Position numbers and translations under genes: made by a program
Assembly (NCBI RefSeq): GCF_000150275.1
Contig: NW_002060949.1
Span: forward strand, 5,363,240-5,427,239
Direction: 5' to 3'
DNA from: Trichoplax adhaerens
Lineage: Eukaryota > Placozoa > Uniplacotomia > Trichoplacea > Trichoplacidae
Length of the DNA: 64,000 nt
Shown here: piece after piece, positions 47,725-62,500 of the stretch
Layout: each line of letters opens with the position of its first letter
Position numbering within the stretch: the first letter of the stretch is position 1
Notes under the pieces: model-generated
Seen by the model: the letters and a program-made list of their open reading frames with translations, nothing else
Databases searched by the model: none
What the model was told of the DNA's origin: nothing

Positions 47725-50700
47725 ATGGGCCTATTATCCAACGGAACACCATTAACTTGGGATGAGATTAAAGAGTATGTTGCTTCTATTAAAAGCCAAG
47801 GAATTCGCCAGTTTATTGCAATCTATCATCGATTGCTCAAGCGTCAAAATGACATGCTAAAATGGGGCGATGAGGTAAAAAAAAAATGATCTTGTTGGGA
47901 TACAGATGTATACGATTCATGTCGTTATTCTGCCACAAATGGAAATTGATAAAGTTTCATGATACTTTTATTCATCCAATGAAATAGATTCATTGGTATA
48001 AAATACACTGTAGTCTACACTTATCATGGACGTAGCGTTTTGATAGTCATGGGTATATTAAGGTTACAAAACTGCTTGAAAATGGACTACCGGTAAAAGA
48101 AAACACGCGTATAGACTTGCATGCGGATGATTCAGTCGAAAAATAGAACCCTCCTCCCCAACACACACTTCATCGTGATAGCGGAGAGTGGATCAGGATA
48201 TCAACTTAACATACTTTACTGTAACTCAAATCAAACATTTCGTTAACGTTCATAGGAGTAATTAATATATTAATAATACTGTATGTATATATGTAAATGA
48301 AGATCGATCAAATTCCTATGCTATTGTTTTTTTGTACTTTAGCGGTTATCGCTCCATTGGATTGAGAATAAATTAATTTCCAGATTACGATAGTATTCTT
48401 GCCATATTTTAATTAATATCAAATAAGAATGGAGAGCATCATCTAGATTTAATACCCTCCATTAATTTAATTAATATATTAATCTCATACGCACGCTTAA
48501 ATGAAGATCGCAGAAGTTCAATGACATTGTTGTTTTTACCTTCTCGTTTATCGCCAATACTGTATTGTGTAGTCAGTCATGCAGATAGATGGATAAAATA
48601 ATTCACCCACCCAATATACAGTACATACAGTAGGTTGCAGCAATATTAGAGCAATAGTTTAGTATCCAATAATCCAATGCTGTAGACGCAAGATCGTACA
48701 GCCTTGATCTACATACAAAACTGCTCATCAAATTGATTAAAAAAGAAAACTTGAGTCAATCGTGTATTAATTTGCACGTCCACTGTACAATAAATAAATT
48801 AAGAACAATAAACAATACGAATGGTAGAATCCGCTAGTAACACAATTGTATTCCTGTAACTATATTCTTATTGATCGCTTTTAAATGAAATTGTAGGATT
48901 GTTATCAACTTTTCTTTTATTACATCGTTTTTAAAATGTCTCTCAATTTTTTGCCCAAATTTGGTATCTTGTAGATTGAATATATGGTTGTTAAATTTGA
49001 TCATAAAAATAATACTGCAAGATTGTACTGCGAAGCCGATCAATATCTTGATGTATTACAAGAATTGGAAAGAGAAAATCCCAGGTAATGGATATTTTTC
49101 TATTAGCACGAATAATAAATACAGTTGATTTGTGCAAATGTTCAATACATTATACAGTAAACCCCTTTCAAAGGTTGGACTATATGATGATTTTGATGTT
49201 GTACTGTATATTGATAAAAGTGTATGGAAGTACAGTACATACGTATCGCAGCAATTGTTAATATCACATATACTGCATTGAGGTAGAGAAAATTGCACGT
49301 TGCAGTTTTCATTAATTTTATTATCTCTGAATATTTTTCAACAAATTGAGTTGGCATACTTTAGCAGGTCATTTTTTTCCCACCTCTTCGAGCATTAGTG
49401 TTTATAGTAAAATGGAAGATAACGTATATAATGATATCTAAATTCGTAGTGATAATCGCCTATACTACAGTATTCAATAGGATGATATGGTATGTATTCG
49501 TATGTTGATGATAGTATGTAAATCACATGTGTACTAATTTTTATTTTTGAATTTTTTTTTTATAACAAATCGGAAATGAGTTAATAAATATCAGTAGATC
49601 AATTTATCCTCGTACAGAGATAGATACGAAATGATGTAATCTCTTCTAGTGTTTGTGGTTGTAGCAAAATATACTTCTGTCGAAATTTCTCAATAATGTT
49701 GGACTATTCGTCAGCTTCAGATCGTAAATTGTATTGCTAATAGTAATCTAGCCTACTGTAGATATCATAGGTGTACAGTACTGTATCGTTAACTAATCAA
49801 GCATTGCATCATTAGTTGATTCTGTTTCAAGCTTGCTTTACATTATATTAAAGTGCTCAATTAACGATGTATTTCTACGCCTACCATAAATGTAGGTTAA
49901 GATGCAATGCTAGATTAAACTCGTATTCAACCATTTGCACAAAAAATTGTTTAATTATTTTCCGTTGCAATTATAATTTCTTTGACTATAGCTATTACTA
50001 TCTTTATGCAATTGACAGCTTTACTCTTATTACGTTGAACGTTGTTAATCTCGCTATCTGTTTGATAGAAATTAATTCAATAATTGACGCATTTTTGTTA
50101 CCTTACATAAATATATAAAATAGCGCCAATCCTACCGCGTGGAGACCGGAGTATGCTAGCTATATGCTGGAAGGTAATTTATCTAATTTATGGTACATCT
50201 GAGATGATAATATTCTAACATGTAGGCCGCCGTTAGTGTTTAGCATAGAACTGGAGTTGCTAAAGTCTATTATTGGATACTCAACAGCTTAATACGAAGC
50301 GTATCAGTACATAAGTTGATGTAGATATCACCGTTTAAATGATATTGCACTTTTTTTTAATTTATTAGCTACACCTGGGCAACCGTATTTAAATGAGCTA
50401 ACACAAATTAATACCGTTGAAGCTAATATGAAACGAAGACGTCGTGAAATTACCGAATTACTCCATGAAGATATTATCCCTATGACTCTAACTGCCTTTC
50501 CCAGGTCTTTTTTTGCTATCACAATATTATATAATATACAGCCATATTTAATTAAGTAAATTTTTCTTAATGATTATCAAGGTATCAGATTGGCGGATTG
50601 ATTTAGTAATCTTTGCTTAAACACTGTTTAATTAATTTATCATTCACTAGATTGGGTTGCCCAGATTTTACTCATCCTGTTTACAAACCTGACATAACTG

Positions 50701-53328
50701 AAAATTCTTCTTCTCGATCTCTCTTTTTCCCAGAGAAAGCTATTAACTCACACCCTCGGTTTAAGTAAGAAAGTCTAATTGTAGAAATGACTTTAATTTC
50801 GGCGAAGTAGAAGTTTTTATTTTTTTAAAATTAGGTACTTAACTCGAAATATACGTCTCCGTCGGGGATCTAAAATAGCTATCAATGTGCCAGGTAGATT
50901 TCGATAAATGTAGCATCGTACTTATTGATTAGCTGAAGCAAAGCCCTATATCCCTGTTGATAATAACCATGTATTTTCAATAATTTCAGTGTTTCATGAC
51001 GTTAATACTCCGAAACCTTTCGTAGAACATCTCCAGTATGGTGAAGAGGCTGTTGATGGTAAAGAAGATCATATATACTTAGATGCAATGGGGCATGGTA
51101 TGGGATGTTCTTGTCTGCAAGTATGTAAATGTTCAGAATATGTGAAAATGATGGATAATATAGTAGCCATTATCGTCCGCTATTCTTAATTTCTGTAAAA
51201 TTTTTTAATCGTATCATTCATTCATTCATGCTATTGACTAGGTGACATTCCAAGCTTGTAGTATTGATGAGGCTAGACTGTTGTATGATCAACTTTGTCC
51301 TATATGCCCAATTGTGGTAAATTAAACATTGCTGTAACTGATATACGGAAGAACACAAGAAAAGTTAATACATAAATATGATGGTCATATATTTATTTAA
51401 TAATACTTTTGTAGTTGGCATTATCAGCTGCATCACCTATATATCGTGGCTTCTTGGCTGATGTAGATTGTAGATGGAATATCATTGTAGGTTCTGTCGA
51501 TGATAGAACTAAAGAAGAACGCGGTTTAGAAGTAAGAACGAAGTCATATTTCTAAAATTATCTATCTTATGATCTTTCTTAATTAAACTACTACCGCAAT
51601 ATTGGATGATACTACAATTACTTATGTTGAATTTTTTCATTGCATATAATAGCCACTTAAAAATAACAAACATCGAATACCGAAGTCTCGATATGATTCT
51701 GTAGATTATTATCTGTGTCCAGAAGGACAAGCGTATAACGACATTGAATTAGTTTACGATAAAGAATTTTGTGAGCAGCTAGAGAAGGCTGGTGTGGACT
51801 CAATATTAGCTCATCATGTTGCTCACTTATTTATCCGCGAACCTGTCTCGGTCTTCAAAGAATTACTAGAACAAGATGATGTAAAAGATTCCGATCACTT
51901 TGAGGTAATATTTTATAATAGACTACAGTTAAATAACACTGTATGATATCATATTAATATTAAGATAAATAATATATATTAAATGAGTATTAAAGATTAT
52001 AGAAAGTAATCTAATTCTCAGGTCATATAAATATAATGATTACAATATTTTAAGTGTACAGTACTTATTTTATATATATTTTTTACACCTTCGCTAGAAT
52101 ATACAATCTACAAATTGGCAAACGATGCGCTTTAAGCCTCCACCACCAAATTCTGATATCGGTTGGAGAGTAGAATTTAGACCATGTGAAGTAAGAAACT
52201 TAGATAAAATAGATAATGTAAACCAGTAAATAATAGAGTAGAAATAATTTTAACCTAAAAAAAAATAATTAATTCTATTTTAAACTCAAGGTTCAGCTAA
52301 CGGAATTCGAGAATGCTGCTTTTGCAGCGTTTATTGTTTTACTAACCCGAGTTATCCTAACATATGGACTAAATTTTTATATGCCAATGTCAAAGGTAAA
52401 GTTATTATTACATCAATGAACTACTAGTAATTTTTCGTAGTCCATGCTACATCTTTTAACTGTTCCTAAATACTACTATACTGTCTCACTTCTTATCAAT
52501 TGATCCAATTAATCGCCAAAAATGTATTAAATGATAATTTAATCGATAGGTCGATGAAAATATGCAAACAGCACAAAAGAGAGATGCAGTTCGTAATGGC
52601 ATGTTTTATTTCAGGAAAGATCTTGGAAAAGGTAAACGATTTCGAATTACGACATATTTAAATAAGTAATAATAGATTTATCATAATTATCATTGGAGAT
52701 AATATTAATAGAGATACCTTTCTGAAATAACATCTAGCACCATCAACTAGTAGCCCACCAGACGAAAGCGAATATGAACTTATGTCGATTAATACGATTA
52801 TTAACGGGAAGGTATGTCGATTTCAGTCAGATTGGTTATAGTAGTAATTACAAACTAGTATTTTCGTTAATAGAGTAATAAATATAAAATTTTGAACATA
52901 TTTTACAGGCTGACGGCTTTCCTGGTCTTGTTCCTTTGATAAATGACTATTTGGCTAGTTTATCTATTGATTTTAACACTCGGTGCTCATTATATAGATA
53001 TTTATCGTTAATTCAAAAGAGAGCTTCTGGTTAGTTATGGGATAATAATTATTATTATTTATTTTATATATAAATTATGTACTAAGTATCTTGAATTAAT
53101 TTGGATTTATTTATATATTATATTATAGGTGAGCTAAAGACAACAGCTAAGTGGATGAGAGATTTTGTAGCTAGTCATCCGGACTATAAAAAAGATTCTG
53201 TCGTCTCTGAAAAGATTAATTACGATTTACTGTACGCGTGTAACGAAATAGTACAGGGCAAACGTCAAGAATCAGATTTTATTGACAATATGGAATCGAA
53301 AACTATAGATAGTTTTTCTACTACATAA
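47725..53328 (+). CDS. GCLC: glutamate–cysteine ligase catalytic subunit, copy 1, 16 exons, 622 aa
   Basis: ATP-dependent ligation of glutamate to cysteine, the first and limiting step of glutathione synthesis, in the cytosol. Exons: 47725–47874, 48975–49084, 50124–50173, 50369–50504, 50651–50764, 50835–50893, 50990–51120, 51242–51316, 51415–51531, 51653–51904, 52098–52190, 52291–52395, 52550–52631, 52738–52811, 52909–53029, 53129–53328. Phases close to 622 codons (human 637). Start is ATG at 47725 ([14 protein letters not shown]), matching the family start. Family marks: WGDE at about 47–50; [30 protein letters not shown]; the core motif [17 protein letters not shown] (residues 238–254); DVDCRW and [53 protein letters not shown]. 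This copy keeps the conserved residues better than copy 2 and is probably the main catalytic gene. Confidence 0.97.
48255..48570. repeat. diverged ~209-bp tandem pair in GCLC copy 1 intron 1
   Basis: ATTAATATATTAAT, then AAATGAAGATCG, then ATTGTTTTT and CGGTTATCGC-like segments occur at about 48261 and again at about 48470. Moderate divergence. Intron 1 (47875–48974) otherwise shows nothing. Confidence 0.6.
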
Positions 53329-53744
53329 GAAAGAAATTCATAGTAAAACGGGTACAAGCAAATCATATATTGATTTGTATTGGGATGGTTCTCGCTTAAC
53401 TAGAGAACAAGTTTTTATAGATCACGATAATATATAGAAAGCTACGATACTTATAGTAATAACCATTATGCTATACATGTTTTTATATTTACATTATACC
53501 GTTGAGTTATGAGGTAACTTTTAATAGCTTATACAAAATGTTATAAGACTATTATATTGATATTATCATTTACTCATTGTGTTCATCGATTTTACAGTAG
53601 CTAGCAAAAAGTAATATCTTCTAAAGTTACAGTTACGTAACTTTATTTTGCATTATATATCGTCGGTAACAATCAATACATTGTTACTTTCATTTTATTA
53701 TAATATTAATTATCTTCATGTACTCATACGTATTATTGCAAATT
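52550..53744. repeat. near-identical tract shared with 61902–63096 (copy 1 side)
   Basis: From the start of exon 13 to about 416 bp beyond the stop, exons, introns and 3' flank match the second GCLC gene at a constant offset of 9352 bp, with only about nine base differences seen by eye. Immediately upstream (intron 12) and downstream the two loci differ strongly. Confidence 0.9.
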
Positions 53745-54229
53745 TACACAGTACATTTGAAATCGTACCTTTATTGTTAATTTAGATTTAGTATTGATTA
53801 CATATACGTATATCTTCGTACTATAAGTTGCTCAGCTCGTATTTAGCCGTTGAAAATCTCAGGAGTATACGCTCGTATCTACTTTTCCGTAATATATCTT
53901 TCTTTGCTTAGTATTGCCTATTACGTGTTAATCTTAACGTCTGTAGGATATATACTCGTATATTAGATTGCTGTCTAGTGTCCATTATAGTCATATAATG
54001 TTTTAATTTACTAATGCTTAGTGATTTATAATTAGCGTTTTTTACAATGAATGGATGTCACCTTATTAAATTACCACTTCAATATAAGTCAGTAAAAACT
54101 GAAATTTCAATAGTTAGGAATGTTGAAAATTAATGGTGAGATGATAGTATTAATAATGAATTAAATCGTTAAGGGCATTTAACTTTTATTATTACATTAT
54201 GTTTGAAATAAGGATTATAGATGCATAAA

Positions 54230-54970
54230 TGCTCTAGCATGTGTGTAACTCCACAAGATTAAATTGTAGCTGAAGTCATCCTGCCATATGCAGTTAACTA
54301 CATACTATCACTTAAACGAAACTATGGTAGTATTACCCAATTTTTCAGTGAATATAATACACTCAGATCGCTTATTCTTAAGCAAATCGTTGGCTGTTGC
54401 TCTAACTACGTAGGTATAGTTAGCCTTCAACGGTGTTGTCTGAGCGTAACTACACAAAATGATATTATAGTTAAGTTCTGTCACATGCAGTTAGCTGCAC
54501 ATTAGCTATCACTTAAGCGTAATATCCTATATTCTATTGCATGCCACAGTCGCTTTTAAATTACTTATTCTTAAGCTGATCGATACCTGTTGCTATAACT
54601 AAGTAGGAACAGTTAATCATCAAGGGCTCTAATGTGACTGTAGCTACACAAGATGAACTAGCAGTTGAACTCATTCTATCGTATGCTGCCACCAGTTAGT
54701 TAAGAACCAGCCATCACTTGGGGTTAATAAAACAATAAATGTATAAATCGATACCCATCGGCATTTAATATATATGTTATAGAACATTCATTCTATAATT
54801 ATATAATTAAAGTTATAATAGCTATGGTTGGAGCTAGAGCTATTCATTCTTATCATTTTTATCAACAATCTTAGAAATGTCGATGTTTCGGCTTAAAATT
54901 GGATGAGCGATAGTCGCTTTGACTTGATGGTGGTGTAACACTAGATTAAATTGATTCGCTACGGGTTCGT
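54230..54970. repeat. tandem repeats (~185 bp) in the GCLC copy 2 upstream flank
   Basis: Three diverged units around CTTATTCTTAAGC..ATCG, TGTTGCT.TAACTA.GTAGG, GTAACTACACAA.AT and CATATGCAGTTA.CTACAT. The motif order matches 45570–45720 upstream of copy 1. Confidence 0.65.
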
Positions 54971-55239
54971 TAATTGTGAATTTGTGATTGGTTAGAGAGA
55001 AGCACTCGCTTAGGTAATCACTAACAAAGGGAATAGTTCTCTATCGTAAGCGTATGGCACTTATTGGTAGTGCTTTAGACATTTTTTATCGGTTGTATGG
55101 ATTTAGTTTCTTTATTTCTTGAATAAAATAGGGAATGGCACTGTATTTAAATCGGCACCTAAAAGATAACTTTTATACCTGGCAGAGTAAAAGCCTTTAT
55201 CGAGTTCAATACCCTATAATGACAATATTTGGTTTTGAT

Positions 55240-55522
55240 GCAGTGTAAACTGGACGCATATAACGTATTTAGTACGAAAAATGATCAAAAAATGAATAAA
55301 TCACAGCTATAAAAGAATAAGATACAAGATTAAAAGCTTGCTACTTTGAACAGAATAGTATTATAGTATATTCTGATAAGGCAGTGTAAAGTAAATCCGT
55401 ATAATATATTTAATTCGAAAAATGATCAAAAAATAAATAAGTCACAGCTATAAGGCAATAAAACGCTAGGCTAAAAGCTTGCTGCTTTAAACGGATTAAT
55501 TTTATAGTATATTCTAATGAGG
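55240..55522. repeat. 141-bp tandem duplication
   Basis: GCAGTGTAAA through TATAGTATATTCT.ATRAG occurs at 55240–55380 and 55381–55522, sharing CGAAAAATGATCAAAAAAT and TAAAAGCTTGCT. Moderately diverged. Confidence 0.8.
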
Positions 55523-56533
55523 CTTTGTCATTAATTTCTACTGCGTAATGCGATGTAGTTTTGATAGCAATTGTGCAACAATAGGTTTCGATTGTCATAT
55601 ACAACAGTAAAAAGCCACATTGTGCCTAATAGCCACCGGCACTTTGCAATTATATTCATCAGTACAGGACTTTAGCAATATACATGCATTATTGTTATAA
55701 AACTACTTAAGGCTAATATGTAATACAAAAGCTGACCATGTACTGCAAGTAGACTGGGTTTTGAAATTGGAATGGAGGTTGATTGGAAAGGATGATTAGT
55801 AATTATGATGTAAATAATAATCTTAAGTCTTACCAAAGGTACTGGTTACTTCATTCTATCAATAACATAAATCTGTCGGATAACAAATTTACATTCGGAT
55901 ATTAGTTTAGCACAAGTGTCGGAGGGTCGATCAAATTATATCTTACCTGACTTGTACATCGTTGTTGCACCCCAGGCATTTATCTTTATACAACCTATAC
56001 GAGCCTAAACGTCTAGACTTGGATTTAAAATAATAAGCGCACAGAGCAACAGTTTTATCAAATATAAACACAGTTGTTATTGTGTGGAACTGACTGCTTT
56101 ATTTCGTATCAATCTTCAAAACTTGTTGTGTCTGTTTCTATAGAGAGCTAGATAATAGGCTGACAAATTCAATCTAGGTTAGTATACACTTTCTTACTTG
56201 TATTTATATATTTGGTTCATATATCCTATTGTATACACTAAGGCATATTTTTATTATTCCCTTGGGTCTCTCCGACCTAATTCAATATTTATTTCTAGTG
56301 TAGAATCACTAAAATACCATGTAGCAGTCTAATCGGGCTGCGCCATAATGCTTGTTCTCTACTCTCTGTAAAATCAGTGACTAGAGTTTAAATTAGTCAA
56401 CGCCTCCTAAGCCTGTAGAAGTTCTGCATCGGACTGGATCGATAACATTGCTTGATACGTACATTCTATCGTATAGAACATTAAAATTGAACTTGAACGT
56501 GAAAAGCCGTAGTAGATTTAGTTTAAAAATAAG

Positions 56534-59500
56534 ATGGGTATATTAACTAACGGAACACCCTTAACTTGGGATGAAATTAAAGAGTATATAACTCTTATTA
56601 AAAGTCAAGGAATTCGCCAGTTTATTTCACTTTATCATCGATTATCAAACCGTCCAAATGACATATTAAAATGGGGCGATGAGGTAAAATTATATTATTG
56701 ATACAGGCGTATGGTAATGGATTAATATTTAATTATTCTTTAAGATTTTATAATACTCTTATCGATGGAATGAAATGGATTGATGGTTAATTACAGCACT
56801 TTGATGTCTCTTGCTGTAAACGGTACTTATGTAAAACAAGTAGAACATCGATTTTTATAGATTTCCCACAGTTTAAATTGTAAAATATCCCATTTCACAC
56901 TGCAAAAGAATCATGTATCAGGATGCTGTACAAATTACTAACTGAAATCAAACAGTTATCTAGCGTTAACATCATTAATTAATAGTGTAGTGAAATGAAA
57001 TATGTAGAAATCAAGCTACAAAACTTCTAACAAACTTTGATTCTACTTTCTTGGCACTCTGGTAGACTTAACGAAACTTTGACATCAAATAAAAATTGAA
57101 GAAACAACCGATTAACAATTTATTAAGAAAACGTGAGAGAGACAGGTCAAACAACCTTCCAAATACTTAATTCTAAGTATTATAAGTAAAGAAATAAAAA
57201 AAAGCGACAGAACTGAAAGTATCAACAACCCAACAAAAAGAAGAACTTTTTCACTTACAACAGTTCGACCCCGAAGGCCTTTAAAATTCAACAAGTTCTT
57301 TAAAAGAATCTTCTTTTACTCTCTACTCTAAATTTTCTGATTGCACTATTATTTATAAGCTTCGCAGAGCCCTCAGTGGTATTTAAAACTAAACATTTAT
57401 TAAGTAATCACTCTTAAGATCCATTTTAGAGAACTACTTTGTACCACTTAGGAAACAAAATCATTCAAAGTTCAGACACAATTTACCTTATGATTCCCTT
57501 ACAAAACACTATAAAACCAACAAATTAACTATAAAATACATCAAGCTTCACTTCTAACATAATTCTTAATCATTCATACATTATAAAAGTCTAAAAATTA
57601 ACCTTTAAACATCAAGATTTAGTCATAAAAATAACAGTCTAACTACTTAACAATCAACACAACCTCTGCTATTTGCCATCTTATTTTCTATTTTCTGAGC
57701 TAAACTTTCCTAATATAACTTTCATGTCACGTCATAAAATTTCAAAGTTTCAAATTCACAACAAAAAGTTCAAATTTCAAAAATCAACTCTTACAACATT
57801 TTCCAAAAATTAAAATCCAAAAATTAGTGGATAGATAATCAATGGATTACAGTAATAATTTAGCAACATCCAGTATCAAATGTTCTATACATAGTATCGT
57901 CTCATTGGCGTTTTATATAGTCGTAACCGAAGCCAAACATTTACTAAATGTTAATTTTAATAAATAAATTAATGTTATCTGTAAATAATGATCGAGAAAA
58001 TTTAAGGTCACTATTATTACTGTAATGGGTAACTATACGCGTACATATTAGCCTGCGTTAACAGGTAGATAAATAGATAGATAATCAATATAATACAGTA
58101 GCGTTTTAGCAACAACTAATATCAAACAATCTACTATATATACAATGTCATTCATAAGAGCATTACCAATTCATGACGCTGTCTCAACTGATATTAAAAC
58201 ATTTCAGTTAACCTTTAACATCATCGATTAATTGATGAACGTCGTAAGTAAATAAAGATTGAGAAAGTCCACGATCATAATCTATTATACAGAATATCAT
58301 TCATGACAACCTAATCGCAACGGTCTATCTAAACAAAGAGAACAGTTGTCAATTATCAGTTGTGTATCAATTTGCTTGATTTTAGTCATCTAATTTTATT
58401 TAATATACAATTACTTAATCTAATAAAATATACTGATGATTGTAGTCCACTAGTAACGCAATAGTATTACCGTAATTACGATCACAGTTAAATTAAATTA
58501 TTCTATTGTTATCAATTTTCTTCATTATATCGTTTTGAAAGTCTGCTATTTTTTTCAATTTGATATTGTCTTGTAGCTGGAATACATGGTTGTCAAATTT
58601 GATCACGAAAATAAAACTGCAAGACTGTACTGTGAGGTCGATCAATATCTTGATATATTACAAAACTTCGAAAGAGAAAATCCCGGGTAATGCATATTCT
58701 TCTGCTAATTGTATCATATAGTTTATTTGTATAAATATTAAATGTACTATGGAACTAGTCAAAAATTATGATCATATGATGATAAATATTCATAGTAAAT
58801 AAGTAATACATGTCTCAACATTGAATTGTTGATGTTACATACTGAAAGATACAAAAATTTAGATATTGCGCTTACATTATCACTGAATATTTTATAACAG
58901 ATTAAAAATAATTAAATAAACATTACTAGATATTTTGTCCATTTCAAACGATAAATAGGAAACGATGCAATCTTTTCTAGCCTTAGCGATTACAGTAACA
59001 TGAAAATGAACTAATAAACACTAGTAGATATATTACGCAACGTAATAGATAGATGAGAGAAGACGGAATCTCTTTCAGACTTGATAATGATAAACAAAAT
59101 ATAAAACAAGATGTAATTATAACAAAATTCGTCTAGTAATCGCCTATTCCTCATTGCGCTCTTGTCAACGCCCTTTACAACATAAACTGTATTCTTAACG
59201 CCAATCCAATATACTATAATGTCAGCTAATCAAATATTGCATCATTAATCGATTCTATTCTAAACTTACTCTTCACATCACAATAGTGTATTAAATCAAC
59301 CGTAGGATCAATACTTACTATAAGTATAAGCTAAGATGTAATGCAAGATTAAACTATTCAAGCCCTAATCACATAAAATTTACATCAATATCTTACTACA
59401 ATAATAATTCGATCTTTCTATGATTGAAAGTTTATTTTAAATGGATATGATTATTAACCTCAACATTATTTAATTGGTTGAAACTGATTGAAAAAGTTAA

Positions 59501-62500
59501 CTCATTTTTATTACTTTACTTAATATTAAAATAGCGCCAGTCCTACCTCATGGAAGCCTGAGTTTACTAGTTATATGTTGGAAGGTGATAATTTAATTTA
59601 TGCTACATCTAAGATGACTTATTCTAACATATTGGGCATCAATCAATGTTAAGCATAGACAAGAATAAGAACAAGAACAAGAAAAGCCAAAGTCTATCTT
59701 TGGAAGATGCATAGTTCAATGCAAAATGTGCATATGAAACTAACGATGTCATTTCTCCCTTTTTAATTCTTAGCTTCACCAGGACAACCATATTTAGGTG
59801 ATTTAGCACAAATCAATAGCGTTGAAGCTAATATGAAGCGAAGACGTCGTGAAGTTATTGATTTGCTTGATGAAGACATTGTACCTATTACTCTAACTGC
59901 CTTTCCCAGGTCTCTTCAAACTATTGTATTGCAATACGCATGTAATTATATTTAAAATTGTTTTCTTAGTGATTATTCATAAAAGTATATCAAGCTGGAT
60001 CTCAAATACTAATTGATTAATTTGTTATGAATTAGGTTGGGTTGTCCAAATTTTACATATCCTGCTTACGAACCTGATACAAATAAGAGGTCTTCAGCTC
60101 CATCTCTCTTTTTTCCGTGGGAGGTTGTTGGCTCACATCCTCGATTTAAGTAAGAAAGTAATTGTAGAATTATGGAATTGATCTTAAATTCGGTGAAGAA
60201 GAACTTTTACTTTCTTAAATTAGGTCCTTTTCTCAAAATATATATCTCCGTCGGGGATCTAAAGTAGCTATCAATGTACCGGGTAAATTTCAATAAAAAT
60301 ATATCGTACTTTTTGATTAGTTCAGGCAAAATCCCCACTATACGTTGATAATAAACGTGATTTTTCAAATTTCAGTATTCCGTGACGTCAATACACCAAA
60401 ACCTTTCGTAGAACATCTCCAATATGGCGAAGAGGCTATTGATGGCAAAGAAGATCACATATATTTAGATGCAACAGGACATGGACATGGCAACTCTTGT
60501 CTGCAGGTAGTAAATACTCGTATCTAGTTATGTAGATTAATGAAAAGTATTGTAGCTACTATTCATTTCGGTATCTTTTTTAATCAACGTTATTTACTGA
60601 TTTATGGTACTAACTAGGTGACTCTCCAGGCTTACAATGTTGATGAGGCAAGACTGTTATATGATCAACTTTGTCCTATATGCCCAATTGTGGTAAAATA
60701 TTGAAAAATTAAATTTGCTATTGGTGATATACTCATAAACATAGGTAATCATGTGCACGTAAAATTAAGAATGATAGTCATGTATTACTTAATAATATAT
60801 TTATAGTTGGCATTATCAGCTGCATCGCCTATATATCGTGGCTTCTTGTCTGATGTAGATTGTAGATGGAATATCATTTCGCAATCCGTTGATGATAGAA
60901 CTAAAGAAGAACGCGGTTTAGAAGTAAGAACAAAGTCATATTTTTAAAAATATCTTATCGGCTTATCATAATTAAAAAAACAACTGTAATATTGAGTGAT
61001 ACCATAATTACTTATATTGAATTTTTTTATTGCATATAATAGCCACTTAAAAATAATAAACATCGAATACCGAAATCTCGATATGATTCTGTAGACTATT
61101 ATCTGTCTCCAGAAGGACAAGCGTATAACGATATTGAATTAGTTTACGATAAAGAATTTTGTGAACAGCTAGAGAAGGCTGGCGTGGACTCAATATTAGC
61201 TCGTCATATTGCTCATTTATTTATCCGGGAGCCTATATCAGTCTTTAAAGAATTACTAGAACAAGATGATTTAAAAGATTCAGATCACTTTGAGGTAATA
61301 ATTCATAATAAAGTAAAATAGCACTTTATAAGATCATATTAAGTTTAAGATAAATAATGTATGCATATTAAGATTATTATAGCGAATAATCTAATTCTTA
61401 CGTCGTATAAATAATGATAATTATAACATTATAACTGTACAGTACTTATTTTATGTATTTTTTACACCTTCGCTAGAATATACAATCTACAAATTGGCAA
61501 ACGATGCGCTTTAAGCCTCCGCCGCTAGATGCTGATATTGGTTGGAGAGTAGAATTCAGACCGTGTGAAGTAAGTAATTTAGATAGACAAATAGTATAAA
61601 CTAGTAATTGGTAGAGTGAAGTTAATTTCAATCTAAAAGGGGAGTTAGATAATTAATTCTATTTTAAACTCAAGGTTCAGCTAACGGAATTCGAGAATGC
61701 TGCTTTTGCAGCGTTTATCATATTACTGACTCGAGTAATTCTAACATATGGACTAAATTTTTATATGCCAATATCAAAGGTAAAGTGAATACTAAATCTT
61801 TTTTAAGTGTTCCTAAATACTATTGTACTGTCTCACTTCTTATCAGTAGATGTAATTAATTGAACGTGAAAATGTATCGAACGATTTGATCTAATCGATA
61901 GGTCGATGAAAATATGCAAACAGCACAAAAGAGAGATGCAGTTCGTAATGGCATGTTTTATTTCAGGAAAGATCTTGGAAAAGGTAAACGATTTCGAATT
62001 ACGACATATTTAAATAAGTAATAATAGATTTATCATAATTATCATTGGAGATAATATTAATAGAGATACCTTTCTGAAATAACATCTAGCACCATCAACT
62101 AGTAGCCCACCAGACGAAAGCGAATATGAACTTATGTCGATTAATACGATTATTAACGGGAAGGTATGTCGATTTCAGTCAGATTGGTTATAGTAGTAAT
62201 TACAAACTAGTATTTTCGTTAATAGAGTAATAAATATAAAATTTTGAACATATTTTACAGGCTGACGGCTTTCCTGGTCTTGTTCCTTTGATAAATGACT
62301 ATTTGGCTAGTTTATCTATTGATGTTGATACTCGGTACTCATTATATAGATATTTATCGTTAATTCAAAAGAGAGCTTCTGGTTAGTTATGGGATAATAA
62401 TTATTATTATTTATTTTATATATAAATTATGTACTAAGTATCTTGAATTAATTTGGATTTATTTATGTATTATATTATAGGCGAGCTAAAGACAACAGCT

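Larger units (their letters stand above)
53745..56533. other. spacer between the two GCLC genes
   Basis: No recognised gene. About 54230–54970 is the repeat-bearing flank related to 45.3–46.0 kb. A 141-bp tandem pair lies at 55240–55522. The remainder (53745–54220 and 55530–56530) is unique AT-rich DNA containing the promoter of copy 2. Confidence 0.6.
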
